Shown piece after piece: positions 1-6,347 of a DNA stretch of 13,945 nt. This DNA is from Deltaproteobacteria bacterium (GTDB taxonomy: Bacteria; Desulfobacterota; Desulfobacteria; Desulfobacterales; JAFDHS01). The stretch covers positions 1 through 13,945 of the forward strand of contig JAFDHS010000006.1 in the NCBI GenBank assembly GCA_019308655.1, given 5' to 3'. The translations under genes and the position numbers were made by a program. The notes beneath the pieces are model-generated. The model saw nothing but the letters and a program-made list of their open reading frames with translations, was not told where the DNA came from and made no database searches. How positions within the stretch are numbered: the stretch's first letter is position 1; each line of letters begins with the position of its first letter.

Positions 1-89
1 TTGGAATTGGAAAGTCCGCGGATGGCGTGGTAGGCACGGTGAATATATGCGCTTCCGTCGATCAGATATAATGTTTTTTCTTTTTCCAT
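1..89 (-). CDS. polA: DNA polymerase I, N-terminal fragment (5' end only)
   Basis: Only the first 29 codons are inside the window; the gene continues past the left edge. The reading frame from the ATG at 89 gives MEKEKTLYLIDGSAYIHRAY followed by HAIRGLSNS. This is the characteristic start of the 5'-3' exonuclease (FEN-like) domain of bacterial Pol I, and the Asp of LIDGS is one of the metal-binding acidic residues of that family. Pol I fills gaps and removes RNA primers during replication and repair. No strong ribosome-binding site is visible before the ATG. The gene is divergent from the small zinc-ribbon gene, so the 90-216 interval probably holds its promoter, but I could not pick out convincing -35/-10 boxes. 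The assignment rests on motif recognition of a short but distinctive stretch. Confidence 0.85.
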   Translation of the reverse strand, partial: MEKEKTLYLIDGSAYIHRAYHAIRGLSNS

Positions 90-216
90 GATTGTTTAGT
101 GGTTGATCCGTATTTTAATCCCTGTTATTTAAAATTTCCTTTATTGTTTTGCAAAAAGAACCAATTTTAATAACATGAAAGAGGCAAAACAACAATACTG
201 CCAAAGGAGTCGTCCA

Positions 217-294
217 ATGAAGCCGGGAGAGATAATTATAGACGTTGTAATGAATAAGTGTATAAAGATAGAACATGACAGACTCTGCCGATAA
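217..294 (+). CDS. Possible 25-aa leader/small ORF upstream of the zinc-ribbon gene
   Basis: An ATG at 217 is preceded by AAAGGAG at 203-209 (7-nt spacing), the best ribosome-binding site in this area. The frame reads MKPGEIIIDVVMNKCIKIEH plus five residues, then TAA at 292-294. It overlaps the start of the zinc-ribbon ORF (ATG 275) by 20 nt in another frame, while that ORF has only a weak site of its own. The two could be translationally coupled, or the short ORF could be the relic of a gene frameshifted into the next one. I do not recognise the peptide. Support comes only from the strong ribosome-binding site and the overlap; no homology is claimed. Confidence 0.35.
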   Translation: MKPGEIIIDVVMNKCIKIEHDRLCR

Positions 295-499
295 AAATAA
301 ATACAGAGAAAAACGCCGAAAGGCCAAAGAGAAAAATTGTGACTGTTGCGGTAAAAAAGTTCCGTTCTGCTGGAGATGCAGATGCGGGTTCAGTATTTGT
401 CAGGACTGCATGCATGAAAATGTGTGGGGAATGTCCTGTAACGGAATAACCTGGCAGTGTCCCGACTGTGGAGGTCAAAACGGATTCGGCAATCAATAA
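275..499 (+). CDS. Small Cys-rich zinc-ribbon protein, hypothetical
   Basis: A 74-aa protein. The first 20 residues are charged (Asp/Lys/Arg-rich) and the rest carries four pairs of cysteines: CDCC at about 22-25, CWRCRC near 32-37, CQDC near 42-45 and a final CPDCGG near 62-67. CxxC spacing of this kind usually binds one or two Zn ions (zinc ribbon/rubredoxin-like knuckles). No enzymatic motif is visible, so a role in nucleic-acid or protein binding is only a guess. The ATG at 275 is the first possible start, because an in-frame TAG lies 6 nt upstream at 269-271. Its own ribosome-binding site is poor, and translation may depend on the overlapping short ORF that starts at 217. A Cys-rich composition is hard to get by chance, which supports a real gene. 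The antisense ORFs here are shadows. Confidence 0.7.
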   Translation: MTDSADKNKYREKRRKAKEKNCDCCGKKVPFCWRCRCGFSICQDCMHENVWGMSCNGITWQCPDCGGQNGFGNQ

Positions 500-506
500 A
501 GAAAAG

Positions 507-557
507 TGAGCTAAAATGAGCTAAAGTGTTTCTCGTTCCCACGCTCCTGCGTGGGAA
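507..557. repeat. Interspersed palindromic repeat, with a small tandem repeat beside it
   Basis: A perfect 9-bp inverted repeat, TTCCCACGC (536-544) / GCGTGGGAA (549-557), has a 4-nt TCCT loop and is set in the context CTCGTTCCCACGCTCC. From memory, very similar GTTCCCACGCTCC-GCGTGGGAATGC palindromes occur many times in numerous proteobacterial and cyanobacterial genomes. Just before it TGAGCTAAA occurs twice (507-515 and 517-525). The element lies between the 3' ends of the convergent zinc-ribbon and HAD genes. There it could act as a transcription stop, although neither side has a T-run. Confidence 0.6.
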
Positions 558-588
558 TGCATACCGGAACCGAGTTTATATCGATCGG

Positions 589-1203
589 CTAAAGGAGCGC
601 TTCAACCTCTTTTAAGTTTTTGATATGAAAATCCGCTGAAAGGGAGGGGTCACCGTATGCTGCAAATGGTATTCCGGCAGCTTTTGCGGCTTTTTCATCC
701 AGCTCCGAATCTCCTATATAAATTACCTGCCGGGGTCCTACCTTAAAATGCTTCAATATATTGACAAGTGAATCCGGGCAGGGTTTAGGTCGTTTCACAT
801 CAATGGCCGTTACAACCAGGTCAAAATATTTTTCAATGCCGTGTTCTGAAAGAATCCGGTTCATCGTTCCTTTGCGATTTGTAGCAATGGCCGTATGGTA
901 AGAGGGCTTGAGCTTTTTCAGCAAGGGCTTTAAATACGGCTCTATCTTCATATATTTGATAAACGGCAGATAACTTACATTTTTACGACGGTATTCATTA
1001 GCCGCCTTGCGTGTCTTCTCATCATCAAAGAGGTGGGCAATGGCATTATCAACGGTGTGCATGTGGACATACTTGAACTGCTCAGGAGTTATCTCCGGTT
1101 TGCCGAAATGTTCCAGGAGCCTGTTGTAGTAAATCGTGTTCGCCTGTGTCGTATCAAAAAGGACGCCGTCGCAGTCGAAAGCAACCACTTTAATATTCAT
1201 CAT
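589..1203 (-). CDS. HAD-superfamily hydrolase, phosphoglycolate-phosphatase-like
   Basis: A 204-aa protein (or 203 if the second ATG at 1200 is used). The four HAD motifs are present: motif I DCDGVLFDT with nucleophile D10 and acid D12, motif II Thr in ATNR (T108), motif III Lys in RPKP (K140), and motif IV IYIGDSELD (D165, D169). An alpha-helical cap of the Gph/PGMB type lies between motifs I and II. The family hydrolyses small phosphomonoesters such as phosphoglycolate in the cytoplasm; the substrate here cannot be told from sequence. It lies 9 nt downstream of the DUF1573 gene and is probably co-transcribed with it and the metallophosphoesterase. There is no strong ribosome-binding site, which fits reading as the last gene of a tight operon. 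Length and motif spacing are normal. Confidence 0.85.
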   Translation of the reverse strand: MMNIKVVAFDCDGVLFDTTQANTIYYNRLLEHFGKPEITPEQFKYVHMHTVDNAIAHLFDDEKTRKAANEYRRKNVSYLPFIKYMKIEPYLKPLLKKLKPSYHTAIATNRKGTMNRILSEHGIEKYFDLVVTAIDVKRPKPCPDSLVNILKHFKVGPRQVIYIGDSELDEKAAKAAGIPFAAYGDPSLSADFHIKNLKEVEALL

Positions 1204-1209
1204 AAAAGC

Positions 1210-1941
1210 CTATTTATCCGTCTTGTTGATGGGTTTGGCATAAATATTCCCCATTACCCTGATGCTGATCTCCGGCTGGATTTTACTGTCTGTTTTTAAA
1301 TGAATGATATCGAAATAGCGGCCCGTTTCTTTTTTTATGTTTTCAACGGTCAACACGTACTCCGATATTTTTGATTTTTTGAATTCCTCTATCTTGTAGC
1401 GGATATTTTTCCCTTGTTTTGCAGTGACGTTAACAATTTTGAACGGATACTTTTTTTCAGGGATAATGCTTACCGAAGTTTTTAACTCCTTGCCGACACA
1501 ACCGGCAAGTCTTATTCTGTTCGGGGTAATGGATACAAATTTTTCGACCATTCCCGAAATCGTCAAATGAATTATCGGGCGATTCTTATCATTTGTTTCT
1601 ACTTTGATGTTTTTCCTGAGTTTTTTCCCACCATAGTGCTTTGTATTGAGCTTAAGCGTGATCTTTCCCTCACCCCCGGGAGGAATTTGTCTCGTATATG
1701 AGACTGCCGTACACCCTCAGCCGGTCCTGACTTTTTTGATATTCAGTACTGCGTTCCCTTTGTTTTCTATGATAAAATCATGTTTTACCTCAAAACCTTC
1801 GGGCACCGGTGCAAATTCATATTTATCCTGGGACAGAAAAGTGGAAGGTGATTCGATTGATTCTTTTTCTGCGCTTATGGAATCTGTTGCGTAAAAAAAA
1901 GTGCATACAAAAAACAAAGCAACAAAAAATTTAAACTTCAT
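1210..1941 (-). CDS. Secreted DUF1573-family protein with in-frame TGA, probable selenoprotein
   Basis: Read through a single TGA at 1717-1719, one frame gives 243 aa. Residues 1-24 look like a signal peptide (hydrophobic core, ending SISA). Residues 40-125 match the DUF1573 pattern: FAPVPEG, a F.I.NKGNAVL strand, then the family's S-C-G-C-T motif and I-PPG-GEGKI. Here the motif reads G-(TGA)-G-C-T, so the stop replaces exactly the first conserved Cys (position 75), with Cys at 77. The frame stays open and family-like on both sides, which fits selenocysteine insertion better than decay. The ribosome-binding site AAAGGAG lies 8 nt before the ATG. DUF1573 proteins are exported Ig-like proteins of poorly known function; a U-x-C pair suggests redox or metal chemistry, which is inference. 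Standard gene calling would split this into two fragments. Alternatives are a pseudogene or a sequencing error. Confidence 0.7.
1666..1716 (-). promoter_or_regulatory. Candidate SECIS region downstream of the in-frame TGA
   Basis: Two hairpins follow the TGA in the mRNA sense. Hairpin A is GTCTC (1704-1700), loop ATATAC, GAGAC (1693-1689). It starts 12 nt after the TGA, a usual distance for a bacterial SECIS, but its loop lacks the conserved G. Hairpin B is TTCCTC (1685-1680), loop CCGGGGGT, GAGGGA (1671-1666). Its loop is G-rich but lies 37 nt from the TGA, at the outer limit I remember for such elements. Neither is a textbook SECIS, so the region is only a candidate. Confidence 0.3.
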
Positions 1942-1984
1942 AAAGAAAACTCCTTTAAAAAATTAAAAACGGCATTATTTAGTG

Positions 1985-2488
1985 TCAAGGTGTATCTTTT
2001 AATTTAATTTGCTTGATTTCAAAGGTATGGGTATCAAAAAAACAGAATCCGGGCAAGCCGTCTTTACCCATTATTTCGCCCGGATTTAAAAGAAGGGTTT
2101 GAGCGATTTGTTTCTTCAGGTATTTGTGGGAATGGCCGAAGCAAACGATTTGATACTTATCACCGGCTGCCAGACCTTCTGCCACATCTTTATAATGGGT
2201 AAATCCGATTTTAACACCCTCTATATCAATTTCACCGATCATGCCGTGAAGTGTAATCTTTTTTAAAGCAGTGAGAGAAGCCTTTGTCAACTGGTACCGG
2301 TCTCCGTCATTATTCCCGAAGACCCCGTGAACCGGAATTCCCCCTTCTTCCAGTTCCGTAAGCATAAACGGGGCAACAAAATCACCGCAATGAATTATCA
2401 TTCCCGCATTCTCTTGCTTGATAATTTTCAATGCCTTGCGCAGATTCCATATGTTGTCGTGGGTATCGCTCATAACTGCAATAAGCAT
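1985..2488 (-). CDS. YfcE/MJ0936-type metallophosphoesterase
   Basis: A 167-aa calcineurin-like phosphoesterase of the short YfcE/MJ0936 group, a normal length for it. The di-metal ligands are all visible: SDTHDN (D8, H10), HCGD (D36), GNNDGD (N59/N60), GFTH (H98) and GHSH (H119, H121), followed by the NPGE turn typical of this group. Members hydrolyse phosphodiesters such as bis-p-nitrophenyl phosphate or 2',3'-cyclic nucleotides in vitro; the natural substrate is unknown. The ribosome-binding site AAGGA lies about 9 nt before the ATG at 2488. It is the first gene of the minus-strand cluster with DUF1573 (43-nt gap) and HAD. It lies downstream of the glnB terminator and so probably has its own promoter in 2489-2560. 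Confidence 0.88.
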   Translation of the reverse strand: MLIAVMSDTHDNIWNLRKALKIIKQENAGMIIHCGDFVAPFMLTELEEGGIPVHGVFGNNDGDRYQLTKASLTALKKITLHGMIGEIDIEGVKIGFTHYKDVAEGLAAGDKYQIVCFGHSHKYLKKQIAQTLLLNPGEIMGKDGLPGFCFFDTHTFEIKQIKLKDTP

Positions 2489-2560
2489 GATTTGTTTTCC
2501 TTGATTGTGTGTGGGCTGGCTTTGGCCGGCTCACGGTTCCTGAGTCAAGATTTTTTAAGG

Positions 2561-2604
2561 AAAAGAGCAATATCCCATAGGATGAAAGGGAGTATTGCTC
2601 TTTT
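2561..2604 (-). terminator. Terminator hairpin after glnB
   Basis: A perfect 12-bp inverted repeat, AAAAGAGCAATA (2561-2572) / TATTGCTCTTTT (2593-2604), extends inward by TCCC/GGGA with one bulged base. The outer A/T pairs supply a T-stretch in either direction. It lies 38 nt past the glnB stop and before the next gene, so it most likely ends the glnD-glnB transcript. Confidence 0.7.
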
Positions 2605-2642
2605 GGTGTCTTCGTTCCAACAGTTTTTATATCCCGCTTCTT

Positions 2643-2981
2643 TTAGATCGCATCTTTTCCTTTTTCACCGGTACGTACTCTGATTGCTTCTTCAACGGGG
2701 AAAACAAAAATTTTGCCGTCGCCGATTTTTCCGGTGTTTGCTGCCTGCCGAATTGTCTCAACCGCTTCATCCGTCCTGCTTGACTCGATGATGATTTCCA
2801 TCTTAACTTTGGGAATGAAATCAACGACATATTCAGCACCACGGTAGATCTCTTTGTGACCTTTTTGACGTCCGTAACCCTTGACCTCGGAAACCGTCAT
2901 TCCCTGAATACCGATTTCATTTAAGGCTTCTTTTACATCGTCCAGTTTAAAGGGTTTGATAATCGCTTCTATTTTTTTCAT
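2643..2981 (-). CDS. glnB: Nitrogen regulatory protein P-II
   Basis: A 112-aa protein of exactly the usual PII size. It starts MKKIEAIIKPFKLDDVKEAL. The T-loop reads GHKEIYRGAEYVVDF with the uridylylation tyrosine at position 51, and the C-terminal signature GKIGDGKIFVFPVEEAIRVR carries the nucleotide-binding glycine and basic residues. PII is a cytoplasmic trimer that senses 2-oxoglutarate and ATP/ADP. It reports nitrogen status by binding targets such as glutamine synthetase adenylyltransferase, NtrB or AmtB. I call it glnB rather than glnK because its partner here is glnD (49-nt gap), not amtB; sequence alone does not separate the two. The ribosome-binding site AAGGAG lies 8 nt before the ATG. 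It is probably transcribed with glnD from the sigma-54 promoter at 6034-6049. Confidence 0.95.
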   Translation of the reverse strand: MKKIEAIIKPFKLDDVKEALNEIGIQGMTVSEVKGYGRQKGHKEIYRGAEYVVDFIPKVKMEIIIESSRTDEAVETIRQAANTGKIGDGKIFVFPVEEAIRVRTGEKGKDAI

Positions 2982-3030
2982 ATAAAATTCTCCTTTTGTG
3001 TTGCAAATCCTCTAAAATAAAAAGAATTTG

Positions 3031-5721
3031 TTATGTGTCAACAGGTTTTGGCAGCACTTCTTCAATCGCTGTCTTGATTGCCTTGACATTGCCCGGTGAA
3101 TCAACTTTTTGTCCGTCGAAATCTCTGACATAAAAGACATCTACCACTTGGTCGACTTTGGTAGAAATTTTAGCGATCCAAACATCGAGTCCGCATCTGA
3201 ACAGGGCATCCGTGATATTGAAAAGCAGTCCGGGAAAATCGTAAGTGAAGACTTCAATAATGGTAAAAAAACTGGAAGTCTTATTGTCAACTTCTACGCG
3301 ATGGGGTCTTTCCAATGTATAGGGCCGGTCGGATCGATAAACCGGAATTTTTTCGCGTAATGCTTCTTTCAGGTCCAGATCGCCGGATAAGGCGGAGTGG
3401 AGATTCTCTTTGGCACGGGCCCATTTTTCATCTTCAAAAATCTGATCCAGGGGTGGCTTAACATTGAAAATGTCAAGGGCAATATTATTCCGCCATGTGT
3501 AAACCTGTGCGCCGATAATATCAATGTTGTTCAAGGTGAATACACCTGCAATTTTAGAGGATAATCCGGGAGAGTCTTTAGCGCAAATCGTTACTGTTCT
3601 TGTGTTTGATTTACTGTCTTTTGCCACTTCCCAGACAAATTCGGCATTTGACAGAAGCTTGTACAATCTAATGTGTTCAAGGATATCATCTGCGGAAGTG
3701 TACAGAAGGTATCTTGGGGACATAAGGCTCAAACATGCTTTTATATCATCTCTGTCATGGGGCGTTGAACTTAAGATTTGATTTTTTTTCTCTTCAACAG
3801 CTTCAACCGCCTCAGTAGTGGCCAATTCCCCTTTTTCCAGAATACTCAAGACCTTGAAAAAAAGTTCCCTTAAGAGAGTTGAAGTCCAGTCATTCCAAGC
3901 CTTTGGTCCGGTGGAAATGGAATCTGCAAGGGTTAGCAGGTAAAGCATTTTTAACCGCTCGGGGTCCTTTATCCTTCTTGCACAAAAAACAGCTGTTTCC
4001 TCTTCATTGACATCTCTTCGTGTTGCCGTTTTGATCAAAAGCAGATGTTCTAAAACCAAAAAGGATACGGTTTCAATATCGGCAGGCCGTAAGCCCGCTC
4101 TTGAAAGTATGGATCGAACAATTACAGCACCTTTCTTTGAATGTCCCCCACCTGAATCTCCCTTGCCGATGTCATGAAGAAGAGCTGCCCAAAGGAGGAG
4201 TTTTCGATTGGAAAGCTCCTTATACAGGTCATGGCGTAATTGGTACTCACCGGTCTTTTCAGGCTCGCTGAATTTTTTTACTGCTTGAACCGTCCGCAAA
4301 GAATGCTTGTCTACGGGATAGAGATGATATTCGTCGTACTGAATACGATTAACGATTTGTTCTATTTCGGGTATGAACTTTGTCAAAAAGCCCGTGTTTA
4401 ACATTTCATTCAATACATTAAACGGTGAAGGCGGAGCGGCTAAAATACGTTCAAAAGTCTTGACGAAGGAAGCACAAGATCTGAAATTGTCGTCAACAAG
4501 ATATCCGAATTCTTTTATAACCCGCTTGGCCTCGGCACTCAAGGGGATTTTTAAGCGTGAACTCTCTTCAAATATTTTGATCAGAAGTCCGGGTGAATGG
4601 AGTACATGTTCGGAAGAAGTAAAGTTCAACATATCCTTTATGATTTCCACCCCGTTTATTTTGGTCTGCTTATTTTTCAGGGTTAACTTTTTAGAAGAAC
4701 CCAGTTCGGCAAGGAATATAAGGTTATGCTCTTTGATGAATTCCATCCGGCCGTGAAGCTCTCCTAAAAAAATTTCTACGGGTTCCTGGCCCTTTGCTTT
4801 TTTGAAGCCCAAAGCATCGGCAAGCTTTATCTGGTATTCAAAGTTAAGTTGATCGCATTTTCTGCCCGTCAGATGGTGTAATCGGTTTCTTACGTTCCAT
4901 ATAAATGAAATTGCCTGGGTTAAGGTTTTAAAGTCCGCATATGACAGGTAGCCGTTATATTCGAGATCTCTGGGGCGTTTGAGCTCGGATTTTATCCGGG
5001 AGATCCACAGCATGGTGTGGTAGTCTCTCAACCCGCCCTGGCCCTCTTTCAGGTTGGGTTCAAGAAGGTATGTAGAGTCTCCGAAACGCAGATGCCGCTC
5101 CTTGTTTCTTTGCACAAGCCATTTTATTATTTCTCCGGATCGGCCGGAAACGATTTTTTTTCTGAGCAAGGTCGTCATTTCCGTATACAACTGGGACATA
5201 CCGCATATAAAACGGGCATCCAAAAGAGAGGTAAGAACTTCGAAGTCTTTTCTTGACAGGCTTATGGATTCATTGAGGGAACGGGTAGCGTAACCCACCT
5301 CAAGTCCGATATCCCACAATGGATAAATAATCTCTCGAACGAGTTCCTCGGCCTCATCAGGGATTTTTTTGCTGAAAAGTAAAAGAAGATCGACATCGGA
5401 ATAAATACACTGCTCTTTTCGTCCATAGCCACCCAGGGCGATCAAGGCATAGGGATTCTTGCTGAAATTCATCTTGGGACCGATGATGCTTTTTTCAAAA
5501 CTCTTGCAAAAATAATCATCTAAAAGCCCGGCGTTTTTATATAGAAAATCCGGCTCCTTCCCTTTTAAAAGACTTGAAATCAGCTGCTCCCTTTTTTGTT
5601 TCAGAAGCTTTGATTCTTGCTTGTATATGTTTTTCATGAGTTTTTTCAGCCAGGATACCCGGTAATTAATTGCCGGGAGGAATGGATGCGCGTGAGTTTG
5701 ATTTATTTCAAACTCAGCCAT
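3031..5721 (-). CDS. glnD: Bifunctional PII uridylyltransferase / uridylyl-removing enzyme
   Basis: An 896-aa protein, close to the usual 850-900. Domain order: nucleotidyltransferase (GGYGRKE at 97-103, SDVDLL at 108-113 with catalytic D109/D111), helical linker, HD domain (DKHS with H472; ALLHDIGKGD with H516/D517) and two C-terminal ACT domains (about 709-780 and 818-890; DSPGL and DFPGLL). The enzyme adds UMP to the PII T-loop tyrosine when glutamine is low and removes it when glutamine is high; the ACT domains sense glutamine. All catalytic motifs are intact. The substrate gene glnB follows by 49 nt. The ATG at 5721 sits in a hairpin, and the only good Shine-Dalgarno, GGAGGA at 5745-5750, is 24 nt away. 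The true start might therefore be further in, for example Met29, though no better site is seen there. Confidence 0.95.
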   Translation of the reverse strand: MAEFEINQTHAHPFLPAINYRVSWLKKLMKNIYKQESKLLKQKREQLISSLLKGKEPDFLYKNAGLLDDYFCKSFEKSIIGPKMNFSKNPYALIALGGYGRKEQCIYSDVDLLLLFSKKIPDEAEELVREIIYPLWDIGLEVGYATRSLNESISLSRKDFEVLTSLLDARFICGMSQLYTEMTTLLRKKIVSGRSGEIIKWLVQRNKERHLRFGDSTYLLEPNLKEGQGGLRDYHTMLWISRIKSELKRPRDLEYNGYLSYADFKTLTQAISFIWNVRNRLHHLTGRKCDQLNFEYQIKLADALGFKKAKGQEPVEIFLGELHGRMEFIKEHNLIFLAELGSSKKLTLKNKQTKINGVEIIKDMLNFTSSEHVLHSPGLLIKIFEESSRLKIPLSAEAKRVIKEFGYLVDDNFRSCASFVKTFERILAAPPSPFNVLNEMLNTGFLTKFIPEIEQIVNRIQYDEYHLYPVDKHSLRTVQAVKKFSEPEKTGEYQLRHDLYKELSNRKLLLWAALLHDIGKGDSGGGHSKKGAVIVRSILSRAGLRPADIETVSFLVLEHLLLIKTATRRDVNEEETAVFCARRIKDPERLKMLYLLTLADSISTGPKAWNDWTSTLLRELFFKVLSILEKGELATTEAVEAVEEKKNQILSSTPHDRDDIKACLSLMSPRYLLYTSADDILEHIRLYKLLSNAEFVWEVAKDSKSNTRTVTICAKDSPGLSSKIAGVFTLNNIDIIGAQVYTWRNNIALDIFNVKPPLDQIFEDEKWARAKENLHSALSGDLDLKEALREKIPVYRSDRPYTLERPHRVEVDNKTSSFFTIIEVFTYDFPGLLFNITDALFRCGLDVWIAKISTKVDQVVDVFYVRDFDGQKVDSPGNVKAIKTAIEEVLPKPVDT

Positions 5722-5734
5722 AAATTGGCTGAGT
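5712..5734 (-). promoter_or_regulatory. Hairpin over the glnD start codon
   Basis: In the mRNA, ACTCAGCC and GGCTGAGT form a perfect 8-bp stem with a 7-nt AATTTAT loop. The glnD AUG starts in the loop and its G pairs in the stem. The nearest Shine-Dalgarno (GGAGGA, 5745-5750) is just upstream of the stem. Such a fold would be expected to limit glnD initiation unless opened; the regulatory role is inference. Confidence 0.5.
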
Positions 5735-5736
5735 CC

Positions 5737-5973
5737 GAAATAAATCCTCCGCTTTCGCGGGTAAGGTTTGCCTCGCTAATGTTACGATCAGGTTTAGCGC
5801 AAGTAGCACTGGCTTAAACCCCTTAGACCTGTTTAGCCACTTACCGTAGAGCTTGGGGCTGGCAAGTACCCCAAGGTACCTATTTCTGATCTAACATAGC
5901 ACCTAAGTGCTAAAGCTGGTCAACATGAGGGCTTTTTACATGCCCTGGCTTTTTAAAGCCGGGTAGTTGACAT
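5737..5973 (-). ncRNA. Structured RNA in glnD leader; candidate HEARO/IscB-type omegaRNA without ORF
   Basis: A roughly 237-nt compact RNA element on the minus strand. Visible helices: GUCAAC/GUUGAC (5966-5971 with 5919-5924) enclosing GGCUU-UAAA-AAGCC and GGGC...GCCC; UAGCAC-UUAG-GUGCUA (5897-5912); a 7-bp CUUGGGG/CCCCAAG helix (5852-5858/5869-5875) with alternative GUACC/GGUAC pairing; CGCUAA/UUAGCG (5774-5779/5794-5799); and CCGC-GAAA-GCGG (5749-5760), followed directly by GGAGGA. As I remember it, the start (ATGTCAACTACCC), the closing GTTGACC, the length and the Shine-Dalgarno right after the last hairpin resemble HEARO/IscB omegaRNAs, which sit just upstream of iscB. No iscB is here; glnD follows. 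If so, the guide would be about the 16 nt at 5974-5989. Alternatives are a cis-regulatory leader of glnD or an IS200/IS605 end. Structure is seen; family identity is recall. Confidence 0.45.
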
Positions 5974-6033
5974 TTACCGCCGGCATGAGAGTTAATTTAT
6001 CATCTTCATAATATATAAACAATAAATATAGAT

Positions 6034-6049
6034 AGCAACAGGTATGCCA
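6034..6049 (-). promoter_or_regulatory. Sigma-54 promoter reading toward glnD-glnB
   Basis: On the minus strand TGGCATACCTGTTGCT matches the consensus TGGCAYRNNNNTTGCW at every defined position, with the correct 10-nt gap between the -24 GG and -12 GC. Transcription should start near 6023, giving a leader of about 300 nt that contains the structured RNA before glnD. Sigma-54 control of a PII/GlnD pair is biologically sensible. No enhancer-binding protein site was identified. Confidence 0.65.
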
Positions 6050-6347
6050 AAAAAAGTTAAAAACAAAAAGCCTTTTAAATCAAATAGATATCCGTGTGTT
6101 TGAATAAGAACTTACCTTGGGTTTATACAAATTTGTTAAAAAACAAGATATTGATGCACAAAATTGAAAGGCATACAGGATGGGTTAATATATTTGATTT
6201 TAGAAAACCACCTTCATAAAATCTTTTTTACAATCTGTAAAAAACACAGACATGGTTCTTTAAATCTTCTTTTGAAAAAACCTTCATTTTTCTAAATAAA
6301 TTTCATTATTTCAAATAGTTGCTTAGGTTTTTGTCAGCCTTGGTTTC
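6050..6347. other. AT-rich divergent intergenic region, no gene seen
   Basis: This stretch separates two divergent sigma-54 promoters. It is strongly AT-rich and has no open frame with a ribosome-binding site. Such spacing and composition fit enhancer-binding-protein sites and a bendable (IHF-type) region shared by both promoters, but I could not identify a specific repeated operator. Confidence 0.4.

Noticed and set aside
115..327. 70-aa hydrophobic minus-strand ORF
   Set aside because: It lies antisense to the zinc-ribbon gene and its leader, has no ribosome-binding site, and its hydrophobicity comes from the complement of A-rich sequence.
1646..1894. 82-aa plus-strand ORF over the DUF1573 gene
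   Set aside because: A shadow frame; the minus strand carries the signal peptide, ribosome-binding site and domain pattern.
3109..5293. Plus-strand ORFs of 79-127 aa across glnD
   Set aside because: All are shadows of the continuous 896-codon glnD frame, which keeps every domain motif.
5737..5973. Cobalamin riboswitch, glutamine (glnA) RNA motif, 6S RNA, tmRNA, RNase P and SRP RNA
   Set aside because: None of the conserved core sequences I know for these classes is present in the structured region on either strand.
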